Part shown: positions 48,374-57,564 of the stretch, piece after piece
How positions within the stretch are numbered: the first letter of the stretch is position 1
Layout of the letters: the number at the start of each line of letters is the position of its first letter
Made by a program: the position numbers and the translations under genes
Notes under the pieces: model-generated
What the model was told of the DNA's origin: nothing
The model's database searches: none
Seen by the model: only the letters and a program-made list of their open reading frames with translations
Origin: an uncultured Opitutales bacterium
GTDB taxonomy: Bacteria > Verrucomicrobiota > Verrucomicrobiia > Opitutales > Seribacteraceae
Assembly: GCA_943787575.1 (NCBI GenBank)
Contig: CALSMY010000011.1
Span: 62,001-126,000, forward strand
Reading direction: 5' to 3'
Length of the DNA: 64,000 nucleotides

Positions 48374-49393
48374 ATGCCTGATTCCGATAATTTTGAAGAC
48401 GAAAGCTTTGATGTCGATGAACTGAGTGGCAAATCTGGTGGTGAACAGTTTATATTTTTGCACGATGGTACTAAGGTCTCAGACTCATCTGATTTAAAAA
48501 TTAAGAGCTATGATTTTACGAATCCAATTGTATTATCTGAAGCAGATCTTGCTCTTCTAAAAACAAAATCTGAACAGTTTGTCTATTACCTTTCAGGGCA
48601 TCTTTCGATGTTCTTGCGTACAGAATTTAATCTGGAACTTGAAGATTTAAATGCGGATCTTTATAAAAGTTTCGTTTCTTCGATTAATTCCCCCTCCTGT
48701 GTGACTCTCTTCAAATTACAGGAACTGAATGGTGTCGGACTGCTTGATGTAAACGCCCATTTATCAGCAACGGTTGTCGATCGCATTCTAGGCGGGCGAG
48801 GATCTACCAATCCAGAAGAACGCGGACTCACAGATATCGAGAAAGCTTTGGTGGAAGATTTTAATCTCATCATTTTGGAGGAATGGTGTAAACAGTGGGA
48901 CTCAATTAAGAAACTCAATCCAGTTGTAATCGGCACCGAGACAACCGGGAAATTTCTTCAGACTTCCCCTCCACATGCGATGATGTTGATCCTCAGTATG
49001 GAGGCATCGTTTGGTGACGTTTCTGGTCCTCTGCGAATTTCGGTACCTTACTACACCATGGAACCCGTGCTAAGTGGATTACTTTCCCAAACCAATACTC
49101 CAAGTAAGGTAAAGCAAACAATCTCGCCCAAGTGGCACGAGATTTATGACCAAATTCCTGTTGATGTATCTATTGAATGGGATGCATTCGAACTTAGCGT
49201 TCGGGATTTATTCAATTTAGAAGTCGATGATGTCATCGAATTGAATCCAGAAATTATTTCTAAAACAAAAGCCAGAATTGAAGATCGTACCTGTTTTACA
49301 GGCGAGATCGGATTAACAGGCGATCAAGTCGCTTATCAAGTAAATGAGTGCATGTCAGAAAGTCTTAACTTAATCGGTAAATCTTATGGATAG
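48374..49393 (+). CDS. fliM: FliM, motor switch protein
   Basis: This is the C-ring protein of 339 residues. The FliM middle domain is clear: SYDFTNPIVLSEADLALL, then LDVNAHLSATVVDRILGGRG and PPHAMMLILSMEASFGDVSGPLRISVPY. The C-terminal SpoA-like domain has SIEWDAFELSVRDLFNLEVDDVIELNPE. The usual N-terminal CheY-P-binding peptide (LSQxEIDALL-like) is not seen; residues 1-25 read PDSDNFEDESFDVDELSGKSG. ATG 48374 was chosen over a TTG at 48365. The fliN start overlaps the end by 8 bases. Confidence 0.93.
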   Translation: MPDSDNFEDESFDVDELSGKSGGEQFIFLHDGTKVSDSSDLKIKSYDFTNPIVLSEADLALLKTKSEQFVYYLSGHLSMFLRTEFNLELEDLNADLYKSFVSSINSPSCVTLFKLQELNGVGLLDVNAHLSATVVDRILGGRGSTNPEERGLTDIEKALVEDFNLIILEEWCKQWDSIKKLNPVVIGTETTGKFLQTSPPHAMMLILSMEASFGDVSGPLRISVPYYTMEPVLSGLLSQTNTPSKVKQTISPKWHEIYDQIPVDVSIEWDAFELSVRDLFNLEVDDVIELNPEIISKTKARIEDRTCFTGEIGLTGDQVAYQVNECMSESLNLIGKSYG

Positions 49394-49634
49394 CAAAAAA
49401 ATGGACATTGTTATGGATGTAAAAGTCCAAGTCACGGTTCAGTTGGGCACCGCCCAACTGCCAATGAAAGAAATTGTAGAATTAAGTCCTGGGTCCCAGA
49501 TTCAATTAAAACAGAATGCCAAAGACCCTGTCAGTTTGCTGGTTAACGGTAAACTAATTGCCCTTGGTGAGGTTGTTGTAATTGACGATCGGTTCGGGCT
49601 TAAGATTACCGAAATTGTCGATTCGATATCCTAG
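49386..49634 (+). CDS. fliN: FliN, motor switch protein
   Basis: This 82-residue protein is essentially the FliN SpoA domain: VKVQVTVQLGTAQLPMKEIVELSPGSQI, with LVNGKLIALGEVVVIDDRFGLKITEI. It joins FliM in the C ring. There is no N-terminal extension, so it is shorter than enteric FliN. It overlaps fliM. Confidence 0.93.
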   Translation: MDSKKMDIVMDVKVQVTVQLGTAQLPMKEIVELSPGSQIQLKQNAKDPVSLLVNGKLIALGEVVVIDDRFGLKITEIVDSIS

Positions 49635-49713
49635 GTATTCATCCTTTATTTCATCCCTCTTATTTACATTTGCCTCACGCTCCTTTTTAGGAAAGTGATC
49701 ATTTTGTCTTACC

Positions 49714-50004
49714 ATGGGTCAACTCGAAGAATTTAGCCAAATTTTTCGTGTCATCGGATTTTTAGGTATTTTAGCTTGCTTAGCTTACCTTCTGAACCGA
49801 TTCGTTTCTAGTAGTCAACTTTCGAAATCTACGAACAACGGGAAAGGAATCAAACTAGGCGAAACCCGTTCTCTTGGCAATAAGCAGTTTCTTGTAGTCG
49901 CCGAATACGATTCACATAAATTTTTGCTTGGGATAAGTCCCGGTCGTATCGAACGCCTGGCAAAATTAGACCCAATAGATTCCACAGGTACTGACCAGGT
50001 TTGA
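49714..50004 (+). CDS. fliO: FliO, export-gate assembly protein
   Basis: This 96-residue membrane protein has one helix (about residues 12-28) and the conserved basic-acidic tail GIKLGETRSLGNKQFLVVAEYDSHKFLLGISPGRIERL. It aids assembly of FliP. It follows fliN after a 79-base gap with no visible promoter. Confidence 0.85.
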   Translation: MGQLEEFSQIFRVIGFLGILACLAYLLNRFVSSSQLSKSTNNGKGIKLGETRSLGNKQFLVVAEYDSHKFLLGISPGRIERLAKLDPIDSTGTDQV

Positions 50005-50022
50005 AACTAATAATACATATTC

Positions 50023-50808
50023 GTGGCAGCTTTTATGGGTAATTTAATTCGTCTTAAGTTGGGTTGGGTTCTGTTGTCTTTTACCCTCTTGGTATTCTGT
50101 AATTTTGCTGAGGCACAAACTACAGGGACAGGCTCTCCAGGTCTGAGAATCGATGTGAGTGGTGCTAACGAGGAGGGTGATTTGGGGTTGGCGATTCAAT
50201 TAGTAATCGCAATGACCATTTTAACGCTTGGTCCATCCGTGATTATGATGATGACCTGTTTTACTCGGATCATTATTGTCCTGGGTTTTGTTCGAAACGC
50301 TATTGGTGTAAATGCAGCTCCTTCTAGTCAAATAATCATAGGTCTCGGATTATTTCTTACCTTTTTTATCATGGGTCCTATATGGAATAAAATCTATGAT
50401 GACGCGGTCACACCTTACATGGAGAAGGCCATGAAGTCCTCTGAGGCCCTAGAGATTTCTACTGCTTACATGAAGGATTTTATGATGAACCAGACGCGAC
50501 AAGAAGATGCCCAGTTCTTTTTGGAAATTTCTAGACAAGGAGCTATGACTCGCGATGAACTGCCACTTAGTATTGTTGTTCCATCCTTTATTCTTAGCGA
50601 ATTGCGAACTGCATTTCAGATGGGTTTTTTGATTTTCATACCTTTTATTGTCGTAGATTTTATTGTAGCTTCAACGCTTATGTCTATGGGGATGATGATG
50701 ATGCCTCCAGTCGTTATTTCCATGCCTTTTAAACTCCTTCTGTTTGTTCTTGTTGATGGTTGGTACCTAATCGTTCAATCCCTAGTGGGTAGTTTTAATA
50801 TAACTTAG
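50023..50808 (+). CDS. fliP: FliP, export-gate protein
   Basis: This membrane component of the export gate has a signal peptide (LGWVLLSFTLLVFCNFAEAQ) that is cleaved in the family, followed by helices with PSVIMMMTCFTRIIIVLGFVRNAIG and DELPLSIVVPSFILSELRTAFQMGF. The length of 261 residues is typical. The start is GTG 50023 or ATG 50035. The FliPQR trio is continuous here. Confidence 0.95.
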   Translation: MAAFMGNLIRLKLGWVLLSFTLLVFCNFAEAQTTGTGSPGLRIDVSGANEEGDLGLAIQLVIAMTILTLGPSVIMMMTCFTRIIIVLGFVRNAIGVNAAPSSQIIIGLGLFLTFFIMGPIWNKIYDDAVTPYMEKAMKSSEALEISTAYMKDFMMNQTRQEDAQFFLEISRQGAMTRDELPLSIVVPSFILSELRTAFQMGFLIFIPFIVVDFIVASTLMSMGMMMMPPVVISMPFKLLLFVLVDGWYLIVQSLVGSFNIT

Positions 50809-50824
50809 TTTAAGGTATTTGTTT

Positions 50825-51094
50825 ATGACAATGGAATTGGCAGTTGATTTGATGAGGAATCTTTTACAGACAGCCTTATTAATCGCTATTCCCATCTTGG
50901 GTACCGCTACGGTGGTTGGTCTTTTAGTTAGCTTTATTCAGTCAATTACAAGTCTCCAGGAGCAAACTCTTACTTTTGTACCCAAATTAATCTGTGTTTC
51001 TCTCGCAATTGTACTCGCTTCAAATTTTATTCTTAAAACTTTGACCGACTTTTGTATCTCGATGTTTAATCTGATCCCAACGATGGCTCAGTGA
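50825..51094 (+). CDS. fliQ: FliQ, export-gate protein
   Basis: This small two-helix gate subunit has the typical ELAVDLMRNLLQTALLIAIPILGTATVVGLLVS and FIQSITSLQEQTLTFVPKLI segments. ATG 50825 was preferred to TTG 50819. The product is 89 residues. Its TGA overlaps the GTG start of fliR by a GTGA junction. Confidence 0.95.
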   Translation: MTMELAVDLMRNLLQTALLIAIPILGTATVVGLLVSFIQSITSLQEQTLTFVPKLICVSLAIVLASNFILKTLTDFCISMFNLIPTMAQ

Positions 51095-51856
51095 CCATTG
51101 AAGCAGAACAAATTGTTGTTTGGGTTTTAGTATTGCTTAGAACTGGGGCCTTCTTTTTAGGAATTCCTCTATTTGCAGGTAAGATTAATACCTGTTCGTA
51201 TACGAATGGCATTTGGTCTCATGCTTTCTTTGCTAACCAGTCCATATGTTCCAGCTGACCTTGAGCTTTCAACTCATTATGTTGGTGTGATTGTCTTAGC
51301 TATGAATGAAGTTTGTATTGGTCTTCTGCTTGCCATGATGGTGCGGATGGTTTTCTTCGCAGTTGAGTTAGCGGGGTATTTGATTTCCTACGAAATCGGA
51401 CTTATGGCAAGTAATAGTATTAACCCCCTGCTTGGTTCGACGGATGCTACATTAAGTAGTTTGTTTTATTATTTTAGTTTATTGATATTCTTTATTGTTG
51501 GAATTCATCATGAGGTCATTAAGGCATTCACCTTAAGTTTTGAACTTCTTCCTATTGGAACTTTCTTTCTTCAAGCCAATCCTATGGTCGAATATGTGAC
51601 TGAAGTATCCAATGTCTTTGTTTTGGGAGTCTTAATGGCTGCCCCTTTTATTGCCTTAAACTTCATCGTTAATATATCATTCGCGGTGCTTGGAAAAGCA
51701 GTGCCCAAAATGAATGTATTTATAACAAGCTTTTCGGTGAGAATTATAGCGGGCTTAGTTCTGCTGGTTTCATCGATTTTACTTTTTTCCTCCTATGTGA
51801 TCGAGCATAGTCGAAGGTCTGTTAAGGTTATGCTCGACATCATCCAGACTGGATAA
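51091..51856 (+). CDS. fliR: FliR, export-gate protein (frameshifted near the 5' end)
   Basis: The GTG at 51091 opens a membrane helix (EQIVVWVLVLLRTGAFFLGIPLFAGK) that stops fitting after about residue 30. The remainder, from IPVRIRMAFGLMLSLLTSPYV through the FliR helices to 51856, is in the next frame. Dropping one T from the TT at about 51185 gives a continuous LFAGKIIPVRIRM junction. The repaired length is about 255 residues, normal for FliR. The gene fills the FliP-FliQ-FliR position; the shift is almost certainly not biological. Confidence 0.9.
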
Positions 51857-51868
51857 AATTTTTGGATC

Positions 51869-52993
51869 GTGTCAGACGTAGATAAAAGTTCAAAAACAGA
51901 ACCACCTACGGAAAAAAAACTTTCCGAGGCAAGGTCACGTGGACAGTTTGCAAAAGCCCCCGAAATTGGAATGACGGCCACATTGCTTGCTGGTCTTTTG
52001 GTACTATTTTTTTGGGCTCCAACCAAGGCTGGTGAACTTATGCTTTTTACTAAATCTATTTTTCAGAACCTAAACAGTATACAGGCAACTCAAGAAGGAA
52101 TGTCCACAATGTTTAACGAGTCTTATCTAGCCATGGGTTTGATCGTCCTTCCAATGCTTGCCGGATGTTTTTTTGCATCATTAATGGCAGAAGGGGTTCA
52201 AACTGGCTTTAGTTTTACCCCCAAGGCTCTTGAGCCAAAGTTTAGCAAAATGAATCCAATAAGTGGGGTGAAGAGAATTTGGGGACTAAAAGGACTCAAA
52301 GCTTTTGCCGTAGATTTCCTTAAGTTTCTGGCTATTGGTACTGTGGTTTGGCTTACGATTCTAATTTTCCTTAAAGATCCAATTTTCTACGCACCGATAC
52401 CGATTCAGCATATTCCTGGATTTATTTATGAACTTCTTTTGGTAATGTTTGCCCTCCTCGTACTGATGTTGCTTGTTGTGGCAATAATCAACTTCATCAT
52501 TAAGAAAAATGAACATACTGAAGAGATGAAAATGTCCAAGCAGGAGGTTAAAGAGGAGCGGAAAAGCAAGGAGGTTGCCGAGGAAGTTAAGTCTGCTCAA
52601 AGAAAAAAAGCCATGGAAATGGCAATGGGTCAAAATTTACAGGATGTTTCAACTGCAGATGTTGTTGTAACCAACCCCACTCACTACGCCGTTGCCTTAA
52701 AATATGAAAAAGGCACGGATAATGCTCCTGTGGTTGTTGCGAAAGGACATGATATGGTAGCCCGAAGAATTAGAGCAATTGCAAATGAGTTTGAAGTGCC
52801 CATGGTTGAAGATAAACCAGTGGCTCAAATGCTCTTCGCTTTGGGTATTGTCGGAGAAGCAATTCCGATGCAATTATATCAAGTTGTCGCCCGCATCCTT
52901 GCTGATGTGTATAAGCAAAATGCCTATTATTTTCATCGTCTTAAAGCGCGAAGGCTTCTGAGTAAAGGCAAGTCCAAGTTTGCCATTGTTTGA
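51869..52993 (+). CDS. flhB: FlhB, export specificity-switch protein
   Basis: This gate protein switches export from hook to filament substrates. Four hydrophobic helices are followed by a cytoplasmic domain with the autocleavage site NPTH at about residue 268 (VVTNPTHYAVALKY). The length of 374 residues is usual. The start is GTG 51869. The flhA start overlaps its stop. Confidence 0.95.
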   Translation: MSDVDKSSKTEPPTEKKLSEARSRGQFAKAPEIGMTATLLAGLLVLFFWAPTKAGELMLFTKSIFQNLNSIQATQEGMSTMFNESYLAMGLIVLPMLAGCFFASLMAEGVQTGFSFTPKALEPKFSKMNPISGVKRIWGLKGLKAFAVDFLKFLAIGTVVWLTILIFLKDPIFYAPIPIQHIPGFIYELLLVMFALLVLMLLVVAIINFIIKKNEHTEEMKMSKQEVKEERKSKEVAEEVKSAQRKKAMEMAMGQNLQDVSTADVVVTNPTHYAVALKYEKGTDNAPVVVAKGHDMVARRIRAIANEFEVPMVEDKPVAQMLFALGIVGEAIPMQLYQVVARILADVYKQNAYYFHRLKARRLLSKGKSKFAIV

Positions 52994-55239
52994 TGGATAT
53001 TATGTCAAGATTTGCTCCTTTCTTTTCCCGTTTCAAGGGGAATTCTGACCTTGGTTTCATTTTTGGGCTTTTTGCCGCTGTCTTCTTACTTGTTATTCCC
53101 ATTCACAAGGATTTGTTAAGTATTTTACTTGTTTTCAGTATCGCTGTTTCTCTGTTGATTTTATTGACGGTGGTTTATGTCAAAGAACCTCCTGAATTTT
53201 CTGTTTTTCCGACCATATTGCTTGCTGTAACCCTTTACCGGTTGGGTTTAAATGTCGCTTCTACCAGGCTCATTTTAGGAGATGGCGACGCCGGTTCCGT
53301 TATCCAATCCTTCGGTACTTTTGTTGTTGGGGGAAATTATGTGGTTGGTGCGGTTATTTTCTTTATCCTTGTGATTATCAATTTTGTTGTGATTACCAAA
53401 GGTGCTGGTCGTATCGCCGAGGTAACTGCTCGCTTCACCCTAGATGCAATGCCAGGAAAGCAAATGTCCATTGATGCCGAGATGAATGCGGGTATTATCA
53501 CTGAGGCACAAGCTCTTGACAAGAGGGCGAAAATTCAAAAAGACGCAGATTTTTACGGATCTATGGACGGGGCAAGTAAGTTTGTTCGTGGAGATGCAAT
53601 TGCCGGAATTTTTATTACGGTGGTCAATGTGATTGGTGGAATTCTTATTGGTTATTTTCAAAAAGAAATGACGATGACCGATGCTTTACAGTCCTACACC
53701 ATTCTCTCCATTGGAGATGGCTTAGTGTCTCAAATTCCCGCCATTATTATATCGATCGCAGCTGGTATTTTGGTCACCCGTTCATCTGATGAGGCAAACC
53801 TTGGAGAATTTGTTGGCAAACAGCTTACCATTTATCCTCGTGCAATTGCTATATCTGGGTTTTTGCTTTTTCTCTTTTCGGTCTTTCTTTCCGAAACTTT
53901 CTGGCCCTTTTTCTTGCTGTCTGTTGTTTGTTTTGCTTTGGCCTATTATCTCCATAACAAATCGCCCGGTGACTCTGAAATTGAAGAACTTAGTCATCAA
54001 TCAGTAAGTAACGGTGCAGGTGTTTCATCGGATGCTTCTCTTAGTCGTCAGAGTCATGAGACTGGCACTGGTGCTACAGCTGAACCTTCACCAAATAGTA
54101 ACACCTTAATGGAGAATGCAATTGAGCAAGAAGTTTTTGGGCTTGAAATGGGATATGGATTATTAGTTTTGGCAGATAAAGGAAAGGGTGGGGACCTTTT
54201 AGATAGAATTACAGGTGCTCGAACGAACTTTGCCAAAGAGATGGGTATGCTTCTTCCCACGATTGGAGTTAGGGATAACATTGAGCTTGAACCTAACGAA
54301 TATCGATTTCTTTTACGGGGTAAAGAAATCGCTCGTTCATCCATTATGCCCGATCGTTTCTTGGCAATGAACATGGGAGGAGGAAATGATGATAAGTTAA
54401 GTGGAGTAGCAACCATAGAACCAGTTTTTGGAATTAAGGCACAATGGGTAACCGAAAAGGACAAGCGTAAGGCTGAAGTCGAAGGTTTCACGGTGGTTGA
54501 TCCATCTTCAGTTCTAGTAACCCATCTTTCTGACACCCTAAAAAAATCGGCTTACCTCATATTGGAGCGGGAGGGAACACAAAAATTATTGGATCTAATT
54601 AAAGACAAGAACCCAACTCTTGTCAGCGAACTATTACCAGACCTGGTCAGTGTAGGGATTATCCAACGAACCCTACAAAACCTCCTCAGAGAGAGGATTT
54701 CGATTAAGAATCTTTCACTTGTCTTGGAAACAATCGCTGATATGGCTCCGATTACCAAAAATCCTGATGATCTTTCTGAGCAGTCCAGAAAGCGATTAGG
54801 TATGTACTTTGTTAAGGAATATGAAGCCGAACCTAACAAACTGCTCTCTATGACCCTGGAACCTAAGCTTGAGCAAATCCTTGTCCAACGGGTCAAAAAA
54901 AGCCAATTTGATGTTGGGTTGGCAATGGATCCTGAACTCACTCAAAATTTAATTGGAGAAATAGTCCCTAAAATCGAAGAAATGACAGACCAAGGATTAA
55001 CTCCCTGTCTGGTAACTACTTCAGATCTTCGGCTTGCTCTCAGGCGTTTTCTGGAACCCAGTTATCCCCAGTTAGCCATATTTGCCTACCAGGAGATTCC
55101 TTCGGAAACCATGGTGGAGCCATTTGCTTCGATAACGCTTCCTCAATTTTCGATTCCCACCAACTTTGAACCCTCTCCCAATGTAGAGGAAGGCAATGAC
55201 ATGGAATCCCCAATCAACGAACCTCAGTTAGTCGGTTAG
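52993..55239 (+). CDS. flhA: FlhA, export-gate protein
   Basis: This is the largest gate component, about 748 residues, with eight N-terminal helices and the conserved FHIPEP-family loop. Visible segments are LLILLTVVYVKEPPEFSVFPTILLAVTLYRLGLNVASTRLIL and the loop DAMPGKQMSIDAEMNAGIITEAQALDKRAKIQKDADFYGSMDGASKFVRGDAIAG in overlapping parts. The long cytoplasmic C-terminal domain has a Ser/Asn-rich linker at about residues 338-370. ATG 52993 overlaps the flhB stop. Confidence 0.96.
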   Translation: MDIMSRFAPFFSRFKGNSDLGFIFGLFAAVFLLVIPIHKDLLSILLVFSIAVSLLILLTVVYVKEPPEFSVFPTILLAVTLYRLGLNVASTRLILGDGDAGSVIQSFGTFVVGGNYVVGAVIFFILVIINFVVITKGAGRIAEVTARFTLDAMPGKQMSIDAEMNAGIITEAQALDKRAKIQKDADFYGSMDGASKFVRGDAIAGIFITVVNVIGGILIGYFQKEMTMTDALQSYTILSIGDGLVSQIPAIIISIAAGILVTRSSDEANLGEFVGKQLTIYPRAIAISGFLLFLFSVFLSETFWPFFLLSVVCFALAYYLHNKSPGDSEIEELSHQSVSNGAGVSSDASLSRQSHETGTGATAEPSPNSNTLMENAIEQEVFGLEMGYGLLVLADKGKGGDLLDRITGARTNFAKEMGMLLPTIGVRDNIELEPNEYRFLLRGKEIARSSIMPDRFLAMNMGGGNDDKLSGVATIEPVFGIKAQWVTEKDKRKAEVEGFTVVDPSSVLVTHLSDTLKKSAYLILEREGTQKLLDLIKDKNPTLVSELLPDLVSVGIIQRTLQNLLRERISIKNLSLVLETIADMAPITKNPDDLSEQSRKRLGMYFVKEYEAEPNKLLSMTLEPKLEQILVQRVKKSQFDVGLAMDPELTQNLIGEIVPKIEEMTDQGLTPCLVTTSDLRLALRRFLEPSYPQLAIFAYQEIPSETMVEPFASITLPQFSIPTNFEPSPNVEEGNDMESPINEPQLVG

Positions 55240-55240
55240 A

Positions 55241-56389
55241 ATGATCGCAGAGGAAAATAAAGTGACTGAAGATACCACCCGGAAAAAGTATCGGTTAGTA
55301 GTTCGCTCGGCTGAAGAGGCTGTGAGAATGATTCGTGATAAATTGGGTGATCACGCCAAGGTGCTTTCGGTCCGCCAAATCGGAGGGGAGGGATTGAAGC
55401 GATTCATTTCATCCCCTAAGCTCGAAGTAATCGCTGAAGTATCCAATGATTCAAGTGACCCACTTGAAGCAACTCCAGAAGTAATTCCTTCCAATTCTGT
55501 ACCTGCTGGAAAAGTTGTAAAGAGCGATTCGGTAGCTGTGGATTCTGGTTCATCTAAAGAAGATAAACTTGAAAATAAATTAGAGGTTGCCGAGGGAAAC
55601 AAATCCAATGATGAGGTAGATCCTCTATCTATTCTGAGTAAAGCTGGGTTTGATGAGGTTCTTATATCTCAAATAAAAAGTTGGCCTGAAATTGGTAATC
55701 TCCAAGATTTATCATTAGCCGATGCACTTCGTAAAGTCACCCTCTGCTTGACCGATCGTTACAAGGCAATTTCACCCATCTCAATTGATAATAAAGTTGC
55801 TTTAATTGGTTCTCCAGGGGCCGGTAAAACGACCATGTTGTGCAAATTATTAGCTCATGAGGTTTTTATCAAGAAAAGGGTGCCCATGGTACTTAAATTA
55901 GAAAATGGAGTTCCCAATCCGGATGATTCATTAAGGATTTTCTGTGAGGTAATAGGAGTTACTCTCTATCGGGAAGCTGCAAAGGTCCCGCAAGCAAGTA
56001 TAAATTCCCCTCTTTTTATCGATATACCCGGGATTTCTCTGAGTGATGTTACAGAATGGTCTTCGATTAATTCATCTTTGGACGCGATCGGAGTTCACTC
56101 GCGCATCCTTGTTCTAAACGGTGCATACGATAAAAAAGTTCTGTCCAAGTGTATTCAAATCGGTGCTAACCTTTCTGCAACTCACCTTGCCATTTCCCAT
56201 TTTGATGAATTGTCTAATGCATCAAAGCTTTGGCCTATTATTTTTGATTCTGGTTTATCTCCTTATTGTATTTCGACCGGGCAGAATGTTACTGGGGATT
56301 TTTCTGCTAATGTACTAAATCAGATGATCGCTAAATCCTTCCCAGAGAACTTATATTCTCAATCTTTTTCTTCTTATCAAAATTCTTAA
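55241..56389 (+). CDS. flhF: FlhF-like SRP-family GTPase, divergent
   Basis: The N-terminus KKYRLVVRSAEEAVRMIRDKLGDHAKVLSVRQI is the FlhF B-domain start. After an acidic linker, the P-loop is GSPGAGKTTMLCKLL at about residue 190. The family's DTAGR position reads DIPGIS and the TKLDE position reads SHFDEL, so the G-motifs differ from the FlhF norm. Typical FlhF sets the site and number of flagella. Nucleotide binding looks likely, but GTP specificity is uncertain. The MinD-like FlhG partner is not next to it. Confidence 0.8.
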   Translation: MIAEENKVTEDTTRKKYRLVVRSAEEAVRMIRDKLGDHAKVLSVRQIGGEGLKRFISSPKLEVIAEVSNDSSDPLEATPEVIPSNSVPAGKVVKSDSVAVDSGSSKEDKLENKLEVAEGNKSNDEVDPLSILSKAGFDEVLISQIKSWPEIGNLQDLSLADALRKVTLCLTDRYKAISPISIDNKVALIGSPGAGKTTMLCKLLAHEVFIKKRVPMVLKLENGVPNPDDSLRIFCEVIGVTLYREAAKVPQASINSPLFIDIPGISLSDVTEWSSINSSLDAIGVHSRILVLNGAYDKKVLSKCIQIGANLSATHLAISHFDELSNASKLWPIIFDSGLSPYCISTGQNVTGDFSANVLNQMIAKSFPENLYSQSFSSYQNS

Positions 56390-56392
56390 ACT

Positions 56393-56749
56393 GTGAACGA
56401 CGACGCCAAATTCTTTTTCTTCCTTAGCGGATTTATTGGTTTTTTGTTTTTTTATGCCTTTTCCTTGTTTCTTTACCGAGATCTTGTCATGAGCTTGGTA
56501 TTTGGTGCCATTGGTTCTGTAGTTTTTTCGTTCTTTGGCCGCATTTTACTAACCTCAGCCCTCAGGAAAGTTCAAAACTCACAAGCCTTGATAAGTCCTA
56601 ATTCTTCGGCTTCCCATGAAATTGTTGCGGGTAAAAGTAAAGCTTCGGGTGAAAGCAATGATCCCGTATTAGATTCCTCCGTTAAAGCTAATTTGGCCGC
56701 GGTTGCCAATGATCCTAAAAGTTTGAAACAACCAAATATTAAAAAGTGA
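56393..56749 (+). CDS. small membrane protein between flhF and fliA
   Basis: The GTG start at 56393 gives 118 residues: an N-terminal hydrophobic hairpin (about residues 7-27 and 31-52) and a Ser/Lys/Asn-rich soluble tail of about 65 residues. I recognise no family. It occupies the place where flhG is often found, and its stop overlaps the fliA start by a GTGA junction, so it is expressed with the flagellar genes. A motor or export role is inference from position. Confidence 0.6.
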   Translation: MNDDAKFFFFLSGFIGFLFFYAFSLFLYRDLVMSLVFGAIGSVVFSFFGRILLTSALRKVQNSQALISPNSSASHEIVAGKSKASGESNDPVLDSSVKANLAAVANDPKSLKQPNIKK

Positions 56750-57549
56750 GTGTTTCAGCTCAAAAGATTTTATCCAGTGAGGATAACCAAAAACGCTTTG
56801 AAATTGCTGCGGATAACTATCGCGAGGCAATGTCTAACAAAAAAACCCGTGATCAATGGATCGAGGATTATCTCCCTTTGGTTAAGTCGATCGTAAATCG
56901 ATTGCGTTATCATTTTCCTGAAAGTTACGAAACCGAAGATATGTATGGCATTGGTGTTCGTTCGCTTATTTTGTCGGTTAATCAATTTGATCCTTCCAAG
57001 GGTAGAGCCTTTGGAAGTTATGCGGCTCTTAGAATTAAAGGCGGTTTGTTAGACGAATTGAGAAGGATTGATCATTTGCCCAGGGCTAATCGGGCAAAGG
57101 CTAAATCTCTTCAGTCTACAATTCTTGATTTGGAAAGGGTCTTAAAGAGACCACCAACAAGCGATGAAATTTGTCAGGAACTTAAAATTTCTCATCCTGA
57201 ATATACAAAACTTTTAGAACAGACCCAACCCATTGTTTTTGTTCCTTTGGAGTCAAAATCTTCTTTTTCTGATTCTGACAATGACAGTCCATCTTTGGGC
57301 GAATCTTTACACGATCCGACGGAGCCCACTGCATTTGATCATGTTGAAAGAAAGGAAAAAATCAGTTCTCTACGTGAGCACATAAAAGAATTACCTGAAC
57401 AAAGCCAAAAAATTCTGATGCTTTACTATATAGAGGAATTGAGGTTGTCTGAGATCGCACAACTCTTTAACTTGTCAGATGGAAGGATCAGTCAGATCCT
57501 TTCGCATTCTATAATTTCTCTTCGAGCTAAATTTCAAACTTCCGATTAA
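56746..57549 (+). CDS. fliA: FliA, sigma-28 RNA polymerase sigma factor
   Basis: This group 3 sigma factor of 267 residues should direct late flagellar genes. Region 2 reads DYLPLVKSIVNRLRYHFPESYETEDMYGIGVRSLI, then GRAFGSYAALRIKGGLLDELRRID; region 4 reads LPEQSQKILMLYYIEELRLSEIAQLFNLSDGRISQI. The start is GTG 56746. No flgM anti-sigma gene is seen nearby. Confidence 0.93.
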   Translation: MSVSAQKILSSEDNQKRFEIAADNYREAMSNKKTRDQWIEDYLPLVKSIVNRLRYHFPESYETEDMYGIGVRSLILSVNQFDPSKGRAFGSYAALRIKGGLLDELRRIDHLPRANRAKAKSLQSTILDLERVLKRPPTSDEICQELKISHPEYTKLLEQTQPIVFVPLESKSSFSDSDNDSPSLGESLHDPTEPTAFDHVERKEKISSLREHIKELPEQSQKILMLYYIEELRLSEIAQLFNLSDGRISQILSHSIISLRAKFQTSD

Positions 57550-57564
57550 CTAACTTTTCTTACT

